Shown: positions 1 to 10,700 of the stretch, piece after piece
How positions within the stretch are numbered: position 1 is the stretch's first letter
How the letters are laid out: each line of letters starts with the position of its first letter
Assembly (NCBI GenBank): GCA_015179045.1
Contig: WHUZ01000031.1
Location: 434,001-498,000 of the forward strand
Source of the DNA: Kalaharituber pfeilii
Lineage: Eukaryota; Ascomycota; Pezizomycetes; Pezizales; Pezizaceae
DNA length: 64,000 nucleotides
Reading direction: 5' to 3'
Made by a program: the position numbers and the translations under genes
Notes under the pieces: generated by a model
What the model was told of the DNA's origin: nothing
What the model saw: the letters and a program-made list of their open reading frames with translations, nothing else
The model's database searches: none

Positions 1-299
1 TTCGCCCCGGGCGAATAGACCGCAAGATATTGTTTGAGAACCCGGACCAGAATACGAAGCGCAAGATCTTTACGCTGCACACGAGCAAGATGAGCTTGGC
101 GCCGGACGTGGACTTGGAGGAGTTTATCGCGCAGAAGGATGATTTGAGCGGGGCGGATATCAAGGCGATTTGTACCGAGGCGGGATTGTTGGCGCTCAGG
201 GAGCGCAGGATGAGGGTCCAGATGGCGGACTTTAGGCAGGCGAGGGAGAGGGTGCTGAAGACGAAGAGTGAGGGAGAGCCGGAGGGGTTGTATTTGTAG
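1..299 (+). CDS. RPT2: 26S proteasome regulatory ATPase subunit Rpt2, C-terminal part (5' end outside window)
   Basis: This is the last ~99 codons of an AAA ATPase of the proteasome base. The frame is open from the first base and reads RPGRIDRKI then FENPD, the arginine-finger/lid region shared by Rpt subunits, so the gene starts upstream and the first in-window ATG is not the start. The lid then shows the typical [14 protein letters not shown] motif. The protein ends in LYL, a hydrophobic-Tyr-X tail; in this family that tail docks into pockets of the 20S alpha ring and opens the gate, and this ending with the preceding sequence points to Rpt2 rather than Rpt1/3/5. No intron is visible in this part. 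It converges with SEC12, whose stop is 515 bp away on the other strand. Identity is from memory of the family; subunit choice is quite sure. Confidence 0.93.
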   Translation, partial: RPGRIDRKILFENPDQNTKRKIFTLHTSKMSLAPDVDLEEFIAQKDDLSGADIKAICTEAGLLALRERRMRVQMADFRQARERVLKTKSEGEPEGLYL

Positions 300-813
300 T
301 TGGTGATGGTTTTATTGTCGTTGGTTTGTGTGGGGTTCGGTGATGTGGGGGGGGAGACGGGTGAGGGAGGAAGTATATGGGATTGTGGGTAATGATTGGG
401 GCAAATGGAGACTTGGGGCCTTCTTTTCTTTTTTGTTGTTTTTGTTGGGATTTTTTTTGGTTTTTCCAACAACGAGAGGACCGTAAACAATCATTGAATC
501 TTGCAAAGGTAGAAAAGAATTCGAAAACATGAATGAATACGAAAATGAAAATGAAAAAAAAAAAATTATATATCCATATACATACGTACATCCAAAGCAT
601 ACAAATAATTATTCATGAATTTTTGTTGTTTGTACTTCTTTGTTTGTTTACAATCAACTCCCCGTCCGCCCTCCCCCCCACCACCACCAAAAAAAAAAAA
701 TGAATGATAGTTTCCTTTCGTGCAATTTTCATCATCATCATGATCATCATCATCATCATCATCAATAACATACAAACCCTCCCTGTCCTCCCCATTCCTT
801 TTCCCCCCCAATT
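300..813. other. Intergenic space between convergent RPT2 and SEC12
   Basis: Shared 3' flanks of the two genes. It holds T-rich and A-rich stretches, an A-run near 555-565, another near 690-700, and the CAT microsatellite listed separately. Open frames here are low-complexity and show no coding character. Confidence 0.6.
731..764. repeat. (CAT)n microsatellite
   Basis: About eleven ATC/CAT units with one interruption, in the 3' flank of SEC12. It is the reason short Met- or Asp-rich frames appear open here. Confidence 0.85.
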
Positions 814-2916
814 TTATCCCCTCAGCACCCCACCCACAACCTCCTCGACCGCTCCCCTGACGACCCCCTTCACGACTCCGCCAACGACCCTCTGTCCTTC
901 CTCGACGGCCCACTCGCCCACGTTCTCTGCTGCCTCGGCCACGGCTTCGAACACGCGGTGTCTCTTCTTCTTTTCCCCATCATTATTTTCCATTCCATTT
1001 CCACCACCACCACCTACCCCTTCTACACCCCCATCTACCCCCTCATCCACCCTCCCACCGCCACCCACCCCACTGCCCACCACCGGCAGCACCTCTGGCT
1101 TCCCCCCCAACTCATCAACCACCATATGCGCCTCCCTCCGCCCCTGCTCGCTCCTCGCGATGCCCTCGTTCATCTTCAACTCGCGCACCTCCTCAGGACT
1201 CATCTCGCCGACCCTGACCGGAATCTGCCGCAGCGCGACCTCAAACTGCCTAAAGAACATCGCCTGCAGCACGACCGCCAGCACCAGCACAAACAGCACG
1301 CTTGCCGTCGCCGCCCCGACATACCGCCTCCGTGTTCCCGGGGGGGCGAACCCGGTCAGATGGTACATGCCGTCTTTGGACATGGTCAGCGGGAGTGTGT
1401 ACGTCACGACCGTCTGCCCGATGGATGCGCTCGCGAGTTTGATTTCTGCGTTGGGCGAGGATGGTATGGGCTGGGACCAGGCGAGCTTGGTGACTTGGAA
1501 CGGGTGCGTGTTTGGAAAGGTGGTGACGTGGCGGATGGTGAGAGGGGAGGAGGAAGGGGTGCATGCGGGGAGCGCGTAGTCGAGGGTGAAGACGGAGATG
1601 GAGAGGTCGGCGAGGGCGAGGGAGAGGAGGGTTTGTCCGTGGATGTGAGTTGGTTTTGAGGTGGTGGCGGTTGTAGTGGAGGGGGAGGAGGTTGTGGATC
1701 TTGATTTTGCAACACCCTTTTCCTCTGGGACTGATATTGATGTCGATGTTGTCGATTCTGGCGTCTCCGTACCGCCAGAACCACCACTACCTTCTAAAGG
1801 CGATGTCATATCCTCCTCCTCCCCGCTCTCCTCCTGCCCCTCCCATCTCCCCTCCAACACCACCCTCTCTACCGCCGTGACCGCTTTCCCCCCTGCCCCC
1901 CTCCTGACTCTCCTCCTCCCCACCACCTCCCCTGTCTCCTTCCACAGCACCACCACCTCCGCCCCCAATCTTGCCGGAAAGTTCACCACGACCACTACAT
2001 ACGGCCTTCCACCCTTAGCTCCGCCACCTATCAACCTGACGCCCCTTATCGCCCCCTTGCCCTTTGGATGCTCGTACACCACCTTTTGGCCCGCCCCAGG
2101 CGTCCACAAAAACACCTCCCTCGCCGAGCAATACACAACCTCCCAGTGCTTCTCTCCCTCGCCGCCCCAGGCATGCACGTCCAGGTCCACCGCCTCCTCG
2201 CCGGTGCCGCAGGGCACGATGCGCTTCTCGATTTCCCAGTCCTTCCCGCCGGAGCCCTGGCGGCTCCGCAGTAGCACAACCTCGTTCTGGTCCCCGCCCT
2301 TCATGCCTCCGCCGCCGCCGCTCGCAATCACGACGACATTTCCGCCCTCGGAGCGCCGCAGGATGCGCTGGTACGTGTCCGGCACCTGTAGTACGTTCTC
2401 GGCAAACACCCTCGAGCGTGAGACCTCTGTGATGGCTTCTCCGTCGTGCTTCTTCTTTTTCTTCTCGCACGCGAATACCCGGAAGTGCTCGTTGCCCCGG
2501 CCGCCGGTTTCCTTGACCTTGGCTTCGCACGAGTTGATGCCTGCGAGGATGATCCCGTGCAAGGGTAGAGCGGCAAGGGACATGGGTGCGTCCTCTTCCT
2601 TGGAGAGCTCGGCTTCGGTGATAGGGAATGTGACGGTGGGGGAGCTGACGTCGAGGATGGTGATGCGGTTGCCGACGCCGGAGCGGCCTTCGCCGCCGCC
2701 GCCGCCGACTGCGAGGCGGATGGAGGAAGAGGGAGAGGTGGAGGAGGCGGAGGCTGTAGAGGAAGAGGAAGAGGAGGACGAGGACGATGAGGAGGAGGCG
2801 GTGGCGGTGGAGGTTGTGGTGGTGGAGGTGGGAGTGTGTATGGAGGGTGGGAAGAAGTCGGCGCAGAAGAGGGGATAGGTGAGGGTGATTTTGGAGGACG
2901 GGATCGTGGGGGCCAT
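814..2916 (-). CDS. SEC12: Sec12-type guanine nucleotide exchange factor for Sar1 (ER membrane, COPII)
   Basis: Single-exon 700-residue protein. The N-terminus (residues 1-20) and the Gly-rich K-loop signature GGGGGEGRSGVGN at 71-83 are diagnostic for Sec12/PREB, a WD40 propeller that loads GTP on Sar1 at the ER and starts COPII budding. A transmembrane helix follows the propeller at about 530-552, preceded by RRRY, so the propeller is cytosolic and the tail lumenal. The lumenal tail is Gly/Val/Glu rich. Oddities: residues 23-66 are a Ser/Thr low-complexity insertion, including 13 Ser in a row, placed between the first strand and the K-loop; acidic and Gly/Ser runs interrupt later blades. At 700 residues it is longer than yeast Sec12 (about 470). 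The start is the first ATG of the frame, directly before the family's usual first strand. Confidence 0.9.
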   Translation of the reverse strand: MAPTIPSSKITLTYPLFCADFFPPSIHTPTSTTTTSTATASSSSSSSSSSSSSTASASSTSPSSSIRLAVGGGGGEGRSGVGNRITILDVSSPTVTFPITEAELSKEEDAPMSLAALPLHGIILAGINSCEAKVKETGGRGNEHFRVFACEKKKKKHDGEAITEVSRSRVFAENVLQVPDTYQRILRRSEGGNVVVIASGGGGGMKGGDQNEVVLLRSRQGSGGKDWEIEKRIVPCGTGEEAVDLDVHAWGGEGEKHWEVVYCSAREVFLWTPGAGQKVVYEHPKGKGAIRGVRLIGGGAKGGRPYVVVVVNFPARLGAEVVVLWKETGEVVGRRRVRRGAGGKAVTAVERVVLEGRWEGQEESGEEEDMTSPLEGSGGSGGTETPESTTSTSISVPEEKGVAKSRSTTSSPSTTTATTSKPTHIHGQTLLSLALADLSISVFTLDYALPACTPSSSPLTIRHVTTFPNTHPFQVTKLAWSQPIPSSPNAEIKLASASIGQTVVTYTLPLTMSKDGMYHLTGFAPPGTRRRYVGAATASVLFVLVLAVVLQAMFFRQFEVALRQIPVRVGEMSPEEVRELKMNEGIARSEQGRREAHMVVDELGGKPEVLPVVGSGVGGGGRVDEGVDGGVEGVGGGGGNGMENNDGEKKKRHRVFEAVAEAAENVGEWAVEEGQRVVGGVVKGVVRGAVEEVVGGVLRG

Positions 2917-3580
2917 GGTTTGCTGTTGTAGTTGTCAACTGTAGACGTAAATGGTTATCTGGCAACAGGTCTCAGCAGCTGAACTTTGTGAGTGCGTGTG
3001 TGTGGTTTGCTGATCTGTTGGATTTGTGTCCTTGATGTTGAACGTTATTTTAGATGATGGTTCAAACCGCCCCTTCCCCAACCAAGCTAGTTATGCGATA
3101 TGGGTGTTGTGTGTGTGTGTGTGTGTGTCTGTGTGTGGGTTTTGTCGTAGGTTTTTTTTTTGTTGCAAGGTGTTGTGTTGTAAAGTGTTGTGTTGTGTGA
3201 CGTGTGACGTGATGTGGTGTTGCTATAGTTTTTGAGACTTTTTGTTGTGTGTGTGTGTGTGTGTGTGGGATGTGTGATCTGCTGTGTCTGTGTCTGTGTC
3301 TTTAGTCTTTAAATATAGAAGATGATTTATAGATGATGGTTATTAGTTTTAGTCTTTTATTTTATTTTTTATTTTTGTTCCCTTCCTTTTCGGATAGACT
3401 ACCTGTTAACCCGCGTCAGTGTCTGTTCCTTCGTTTTTTTTGTTTTTTTTGCCCAGGTATGCTATCTCTCTCTACCTTCGGTATGATAACTTTCTGTAAA
3501 ACAAAACGTCCACCCTCCCCTACCCCCCCTTACTGTAGGTACTAGCTACGGTACGGTAGTACGGATATCATACATACTTG

Positions 3581-3583
<3 letters not shown>

Positions 3584-3626
<43 letters not shown>
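3584..3626. repeat. Poly(T) run, 43 nt
   Basis: Uninterrupted T43. No transposon body or target duplication was found on either side, so it is recorded only as a homopolymer. Confidence 0.8.
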
Positions 3627-3628
<2 letters not shown>

Positions 3629-3845
3629 GCTTGATGGTTGGTTGGTTGGTTGGAATTGGTGGACCTACCTAGTATCATATATTACACAAAAAAAAAGAAA
3701 AAGAAAAAATAAAATATGTGTGTGTGGATTATGTATATATATTCGCCGACTTGGTATCGGGCGTATACATATCGGACCGGGGATCTCGGGCTCCACCAAC
3801 CCCCACACCAGCCAGATGTTTGATAGGTTCAATGTACAATGTATA

Positions 3846-3899
3846 TGGTGATGGTGCTGGTGATGGTGCTGGTGCTGGTGATGGTGCTGGTGATGGTGA
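3846..3899. repeat. Minisatellite of GGTGAT / GGTGCT hexamers
   Basis: About nine tandem hexamers alternating TGATGG and TGCTGG. The open frames on both strands here (Gly/Ala/Asp or Pro/Ala/Ser repeats) are by-products of the repeat. Confidence 0.8.
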
Positions 3900-4491
3900 G
3901 GATTTAGTTATGTACGTAGCGGCCAAAAAAAAAAATAAAAACGGCGACTTCGTTTTTCTTTTGTTAACAACTTTTTGTTACATATTATTAGCTACTATGA
4001 TATAAGATTTCCCAAACTCTCTCCAATAATTACAGTAACTATGTCACCCATTTCTTTTTTACACGGGGAGGCCGGGGGGGGGGGGGAATGGCTTGGCTTG
4101 GCTTTACTTGGCTTTGGGCTGGTTGAGGGTAACGAAATGGGGGTGTGAGCGAGCATGTGATTCGTTTCTTTCTAAAAAAAATCAAATTTTTACATAGAAA
4201 AGAAATATAACGAAATAATAGAGGTAACAAGGAGGAAAAGAGGGGAAAAAAAAAGAAAACTTCGACTTTGCATTGTATTGTATCTTTTGATATCTTATAT
4301 AGTTCCGTCGTTTTTTTTTTGGTAATTGTATATCGGGAGGGAAATTGGGGAAAAAAGAAAACATCTGATACCATCTACAAATTTCAATTTCTCATATCTC
4401 TTTCGCCCAGTGGGATTTCTTCAAACAAAAACAAAAAAAAACAGATATCATCTCTATAAACTACCATCACCCCCCCTCAACAATCACTAAT

Positions 4492-6926
4492 CTAATCCGT
4501 TTCCACCTCCTGCGCCACAAACTCCTTCAACCCCACCTCCTCCCAGCTAATCTCCCCCTCCACTAGCCTCCTCAACGCCTCCACAACCTCCTCCTGACTC
4601 CCCCTCACCTGCCTCGTCCCGTCCCTCTCCCTCAACGTCACCGTCCCATCCTGCACCGTCTGGAAGTCCACCGTAATCCCAAACGGCGTCCCCAACTCGT
4701 CGTTCCTGGCGTACCTCTTCCCGATGCTCGCCCCGCTGGCATCAATCCTGTTGGAGATTCCCTTCTTCCGGATCACCGCGCTCAGCGCATTCACGATGGG
4801 CGTGAACGCCACGTTGCTCGACAGCGGCACGATCAGCACCTTCGTCGGCGCGACCGCAGGCGGGAACGAGAGAACGCCGCGGTTGGCGTCCTCCGGACGG
4901 GCCCAGTACACGTGCTCGATAAGCGAGTACAGGATCCGCCCGATCCCGAACGACGGCTCAATCACGTTCGGAGTGAACTCGCGGATGTTCGTCCTCCTTG
5001 TGCGCAGGGCAATTGTGAGGTCCGACGACTGGACGTCCAGGGCCCGTCCGTCCGCGAGCTTGACAGTGAGCTTCCCCCTCGCAGCTAGCGTTTCGGACGC
5101 TTCCTCTCTCTCGCATTGCGTGAGCGACAGCAGCGCTTCCTCGACGGGCTTGGCATCCCTCTTGAACTTGGGTCCAAACACCTTCTTGTCAATCTCGACT
5201 TCCCACTCCTCAGTCTTGATTGGCTCAGGAAGGGTTTCTCGCACGACGAGCGGCTGGCCTGTAACCTTGCTGTGCACAGTCAAGTCGTAAGCGGAACGGT
5301 CTGCACACCCAACGCACTCGATCCATCCGTAGCTGGAATATAATTCCGCGTCCCAGCAGTCGGAAGCATAATGGGCCATCTCGTTCGCCATATGCTGCCT
5401 AAAGCGGACCTTTTTCTGGTCGACACCAATCCTCTTCAAGAAGAGGTGGATCCTGGCAAGGAAGTATCCCAAGGTCTCATTGTCCACCATTCCACTAGCA
5501 ACAGCTTCTCCAATGGTTTTTTGGACAGTCTCGGTGCTTCCTGCCTGTTGAACGCCCTTTGGAAGAAACCTAAGTACGACATCCTTGACCTCGTGGAATC
5601 GCGGGTGAGCCTTGTCTTTGGGGTCGACAAAGTGTTCGATTTCCGCCATCAAGAATTCTCGCACACGGAGGAGACCTTGGCGGGGAGAGATCTCATTACG
5701 AAAAGACTTTCCGATGGAGGCAGAGGCAAATGGCATCCGGAGGTTGTTGTACTCATAGAGTTTAGAAAAGTTGAGGAATTGGCCTTGAGCAGTCTCGGGA
5801 CGAAGATATCTGGATGGTGTCAGTAAATGCGTAAAAATCACATAATAATTGGATCCTCCATGATGCAACTTACCCAGCCAGTGCACCAGTGGGCCCAATG
5901 CTAGTCTGGAACATCAAGTTGAAGGAAACTGGAGGGTTCAATTCCCCTCCAGTTGTAGGGTTCCTGATGTCGTACATCCTGATTAACTCTCCCAATTCAT
6001 TTCCATCGTAATTGTCAATCTGTTCCATCATTAGCACTTGCGCACTATTAACCCACCCCTTACCCCGCCATATTATAACCACCACTCACCTTTGCCAGAA
6101 CCTCTTCATACTCCTTGACGAGCTCATCCGGCAACTTTATAGCCTTCGTGTTCTTAACCTTCTTCTTCCTCCTCTTTTCGTCCTTGGTAGTATTTGCCTC
6201 CACATCCAGCGCCGTCTCCGGGACACCGTCCATGCTTTCCAGCCCTCTCGCTTCCTTGTCTCCCTTCAACCGCGCCTCAATGACTTCCTCGACCAAGTGG
6301 TCCGCCCTGAAAATCTCTCCAGTCTTCGGGTCCTTGCACATCCAGTCCGCAAACTTGTCCACGTGCCCACTTGTCTTGAGGACTTCGTGCGGGGTGAGCA
6401 TAGTGCAGTCAACCTCGAGCATGTCCTCCTCGAGGACAAAGTGCTTTCGCCAGATATCGACGATGTTGGCTTGGAGCGCACATCCCGGGGGGCCGTAGTC
6501 AAAGAGCCCAGACACACCTCCGTAGATCTCAAACGAAGGGGTGTAAAACAGACGGTGCCGGAGAAGAGTGTCAAGAGTGGAGCGGTCCAACGGCTCTCCC
6601 TTGAGTGTAGTGGCCATGATTACTTCCGCTGGCTTCTTCTGCTTTTTTAAGCGGGGCTGGTAATTGTTCCGGGCGCTCTGAGCGTCGATGTCGGCGATGC
6701 TGGTGGTGGTGGTAGTGGCTGTCGTGAAATGACGAGGGGAACAGGATGTGCGGTGACTGATGCTGCCGTAGTACTTCCTTGCAGTGATAAGGTTTTCCAC
6801 CAGTGGCTTAGTGCTCAACAACCGCGGCGACGGGACAATTGCTGTAGAACGCTTTGTCGAGAGTGCTGTCGCCCAATTGAGCGGCTGGACGAATCGCAGG
6901 AATGCCCGCGGGCCTTTATATCGCAT
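4492..6926 (-). CDS. GRS1: Glycyl-tRNA synthetase, cytosolic and mitochondrial forms from one gene
   Basis: Class II synthetase that charges tRNA-Gly. Three exons: 6090-6926, 5874-6019 and 4492-5809, with introns of 70 bp (GTGAGT...CAG) and 64 bp (GTAAGT...CAG) that join in frame to 766 residues. Motif 2 reads RNEISPRQGLLRVREF, followed by the eukaryotic EIEHFVDP block; motif 3 reads EPSFGIGR, and an anticodon-binding domain ends the protein. From the first ATG the N-terminus is Arg/Ser/Thr rich with almost no acids for about 75 residues, like a mitochondrial presequence. A second in-frame ATG at 6617 (Met104, context ATCATGG) gives a 663-residue protein, close to yeast cytosolic Grs1 (667). 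One gene for both compartments by alternative starts is known for yeast GRS1; here it is inferred from sequence. Confidence 0.93.
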
Positions 6927-7795
6927 ACGTCGCGGAGTATGACTCTACCTGGGGGAAAAGAGGGGAGTTTGCGGCGAAGGCGGGGTGATTCAGGGATGCA
7001 TGGCAGGGGAGGGCGCCTGCACTCCCCCCTCCAAAGCCTAAAAAGCCGTGATACAGCGGCTTGGTTGCATCAATATATGCTCCGGGTCCCATCTAATGCA
7101 CTCCATGCCTAATAAATATACATTACCATAGTCTTGTCAAGTGTACCTAGTCGATACCCATTGATGCAGAACAATAAAGCTGCATATCTGGCCCTTCGAG
7201 CCGCCGGAAATCAGTCCGTACGAAGAAGTTAGAATTGTCATCATTGAGATCACCCAGTCATTAATAACAATATATCCAAGCTACAGAAGTCACCGTTGCA
7301 AATATGCCAGCAATTTCAAGCCGCAAAACATTAACCCGTTCAGATATGACTCAAACCGTATCATTCTCTTTCCCGTTTCTAAACGAATGTACCCCTTCTC
7401 GTCCTTGGATAGCCTGTCCTTAAGGAGTAAATCGAGGAAATAAACAAAGGGAGTGGAAAAAATATTTAACACTTTAAAAGAGGAAAAAAAATGCTTCAAA
7501 CACAAATAGCCTCCCAATTTCTGTCATGAGTATCTTATACGCGCTCATTCCACAAGACTGTAACAGCGTAACATGAAATGTTATCATCATCACCCATCAT
7601 CATATCATCAAAAGAATAAATGTATCAAGGTAGCATGAGACAAAAATATCAACATGGAATCATTCGTAGAAACTGGAAATCAAATAAAAAGGGGGATGCA
7701 AAAAAGGTAATAGCAGCATTAAAATTTAAATAAAATAATATAAAATATATAAATTAAAGCTAATTCTAATTTCATATGAGTATTCCTTTCTTGTT
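6927..7795. other. Intergenic: GRS1 upstream region and 3' flank of the F-box gene
   Basis: AT-rich, with no supported gene. The part next to 6926 is the likely GRS1 promoter, in which several ATGs and short frames exist but none is convincing. The part near 7560-7795 is very A/T-rich and is the 3' flank of the F-box gene. Confidence 0.6.
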
Positions 7796-10700
7796 CTAAT
7801 TAGTCATGCCGTTATTACCCCGTAGTTGAGAAGGAGAATGAATATATGGCGACCCCCATTGAGGCCCTGCATTCATAGGGAATGCACCGTGGGTATTTTG
7901 TCTCGTGACCGGGGAAGAGGATGGAGCGGAATCCTCTGTGCAAGCACTACTCTCACTGTCTCCCAAAACACTCTGGCTGTTCCAGGAAGCTCGGCTGGAG
8001 GCTGCGTGCGAGTCCAGGCCTTCGGTTGCCCTCGTCATATTTCCATGATTGAACAGAGGAGCGTTAGAGATTGGGCGTATGACCAACCCAATGTCGTGCA
8101 TATGCATTCGCTGAATGTAGGTGTGAGCTTTATCGGTTACATAGACAAGAGACATTAAATTACTTACACTGAAGATGCCGTGGAAACCCACTATTTCATA
8201 GCCTTCTCTACATTCCAGCCATCTATGGCTGAGGGTGCCACAAAGTGGATCATTCTTGACCGTCGGGTCATCGTGGCTAAAAAGTATCTTGCGTCTGCCG
8301 CCACAGGTTTCGATTTCAAGCCCCACAACCCGGTCTTCCATATCCGTGCCGCGAGTAAATACTTTTACTCGTTTAATGCGTTCTCCGGCAGGGCCTGTTC
8401 AATGATTAGTATGCTGTAATGGTGCTGGTTCTGATTCTACTAACCTTTAATCTTCATCTTCTCAGACCGCTTTACCGCTGAGTATGCATCCGTGTAGTTT
8501 GTCCACTGTCCCATCGTAATGCTGCCCATTTTTTTAGTGCCCCTCAGCCGCAGAGCCCTAATCCCTTTAGTCGCGAGGTTCCGGTTGACAAAAACCCGAA
8601 TTTGTTCTAATTCGAAGGGATCATACGTAAGATAGGCTCGCCAGTACTCCTCATGACGCAGAATTGAGTTATCTTCATCGTCAGAAGTATCATATAAGTA
8701 TGACCTGTCTGCAGCCATTGGGGCTAACTCGTAATCCAATCGTTTATTATTAATGTCGCTAAACCACGGTAAATTCGTTTCCCGATCTGTGTCAGGGAAT
8801 TTCAATGACAGCGGAATTCCTGGTTCTACTGATGTCTTCTCGGGAGTCGACCCTCTAGGAAGGTACAACAGCCCTAGAACAGTCCACTCAATGTGATCAA
8901 CATATCTCTGTCATTATTAGCATCTTGCTTCACAAATGCCTTCTCAATAGGTGCTTACCTTCTCCACTGCGCCATATACACCAACAGCAACCATATTAGG
9001 CCCTGGTGGCTTCGATAATTGCTTGGCTTCAGTAACTTTCCCAAACCATGGCGTACATTTCCCAGTGTTCGTAACAAGCTGGCATCTATCAGTGACATTC
9101 TGAGTAAATCAGATAGTTTGTATTACTCACTGCAAGTGCAGTAGTACCGCTCGTGTATGCCGACGTAAATCTCTCGTTTTTGCCGAGCTCCATGGTAACC
9201 TCAAACGCCGACATCTCACCAAAGACATTGTCATCCCACTCCCCATTCTTGCGGAACAGCAAACCACAAAATTTACCATCCCGCGTGATGTACCCCTTTA
9301 CAGCATCAACCCGTTTTCCTTCCAAGTTCTCGTCGAAGAACTTGTAGCTCACAGTGCATGTTCGCGGGAGTGAGTGATCTGCCTTTATCCCGCAATGAGT
9401 CCAAGGAAGACTAGTTTCTTGATTATCGGACTTGTACATTGGTAGCCACGACTGTATTCTATCGGCATTAAAATCGAATTTTAGGCCTCGAAGGCTGCTG
9501 GATTTGACAAGACGTCGAGAATTCGGAGGTTTGTCTGATGCATTGCGATTGGTCAGGAACTATAAAATGGAAAGTCAGAATGTGTGGAGAGCATTCGGGG
9601 GTAACATCTCCTCACCCAAAGTCTAGGCATTGCGGCAGATCCGTCATTTTTACTAGTGGCGGAAACTGTATCATAATCCGCTACCATCTCATTCTCACTC
9701 TGGTACTCCTCATCGTCGATGGCGTAGACCCCTATCACCCTTTCCTTTTCAGCGATTACCTGAACGCTGGTATCGCTGTTATCCTCGGTATCTCCAAAGT
9801 ATATATCCCGTCGGCGTGAGTCAGATTCAAAACGTTTATATATAAACCTTATTCCCTTCATCCGTCCATATGTAATGATTCTACGAAGGTCGGTGGATAG
9901 ATCTATCCAACCAGTGAAGGTACTTTCGGTCGTGTCAGCAAGCAGTGAACCTGCTTCTTTTCCAACTTGTAGATCCGTAGGCAGAGGCTCATCCTCATAT
10001 TGGAGAGAATTATCGTCGACCTCGTCAAATGGAATAGGGCGTAGGGAGGGTTGCGCATATACGACATCCTCGTCCATAGGTAGGATGATACCTAGTTGGA
10101 GAAATCTATCCACCTATTTTAGAGTTAGCTTACATTCATTTGCAAAATTTGACAACAGTCCTACCTCATAATCAAACAGGCAATGTAATCCAATAATAGA
10201 ATCCACCCCTTGTATATCATAGCGGAATGCAGTGCCCCTCTGGCCATTCAGAAGCAGTGGCCCAAACACTTTATGTGTCCCAAGATACCTTGGACCGAAA
10301 ACGTCGCTTTTCCGGGAGTTATCAGTTACGAACTACACACTACGAGTTAGATTCTCAGGAGCGCTAATATGCGTGAAGTGAGATTCCCTACCAGGATCCC
10401 GTGGACACCATCAACACCGAAGGAGATGACCACAGCGGATATCTTTTCTCCCCTCTCGATCTTGAAGCTACTGCGTCGTTCACTCTTGGTAACTCCAAGT
10501 CGAGATTCAATCTTCCCACGCGGGGTATCGTACACAAAGCATAGACCCCTAAGAAATTGCCGATCATAGTGCCCTACGATTTCGCAGAGGTCCTTCCTTT
10601 CCTGCCGTTGCGGTATGGCAACTCCTTCCTCCTGATATTCTGGGCTCCATATTTCCCATTCAGCCATGTGCAGCCTCCAGTTACGGATCTTGAGCCCTTC

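Larger units (their letters stand above)
2917..4491. other. Intergenic region: SEC12 upstream side and GRS1 3' side
   Basis: No convincing coding sequence. It contains (GT)n tracts near 3107-3128 and 3246-3266, a run of 43 T at 3584-3626, a TGGTGATGGTGC-type minisatellite at 3846-3899 and a G-run near 4073-4086. SEC12 transcription should start in the right-to-left direction from about 2920-3100; no TATA or other element stands out enough to call. Confidence 0.6.

Noticed and set aside
1661..2878. 405-codon open frame on the plus strand
   Set aside because: It is antisense to SEC12, with Pro/Ser and Glu low complexity mirroring the coding strand and no motif of its own.
9100..9130. A 31-bp intron in the F-box gene
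   Set aside because: It is too short compared with the 50-59 bp introns of the same gene; acceptor at 9079-9081 gives 52 bp and keeps the frame.
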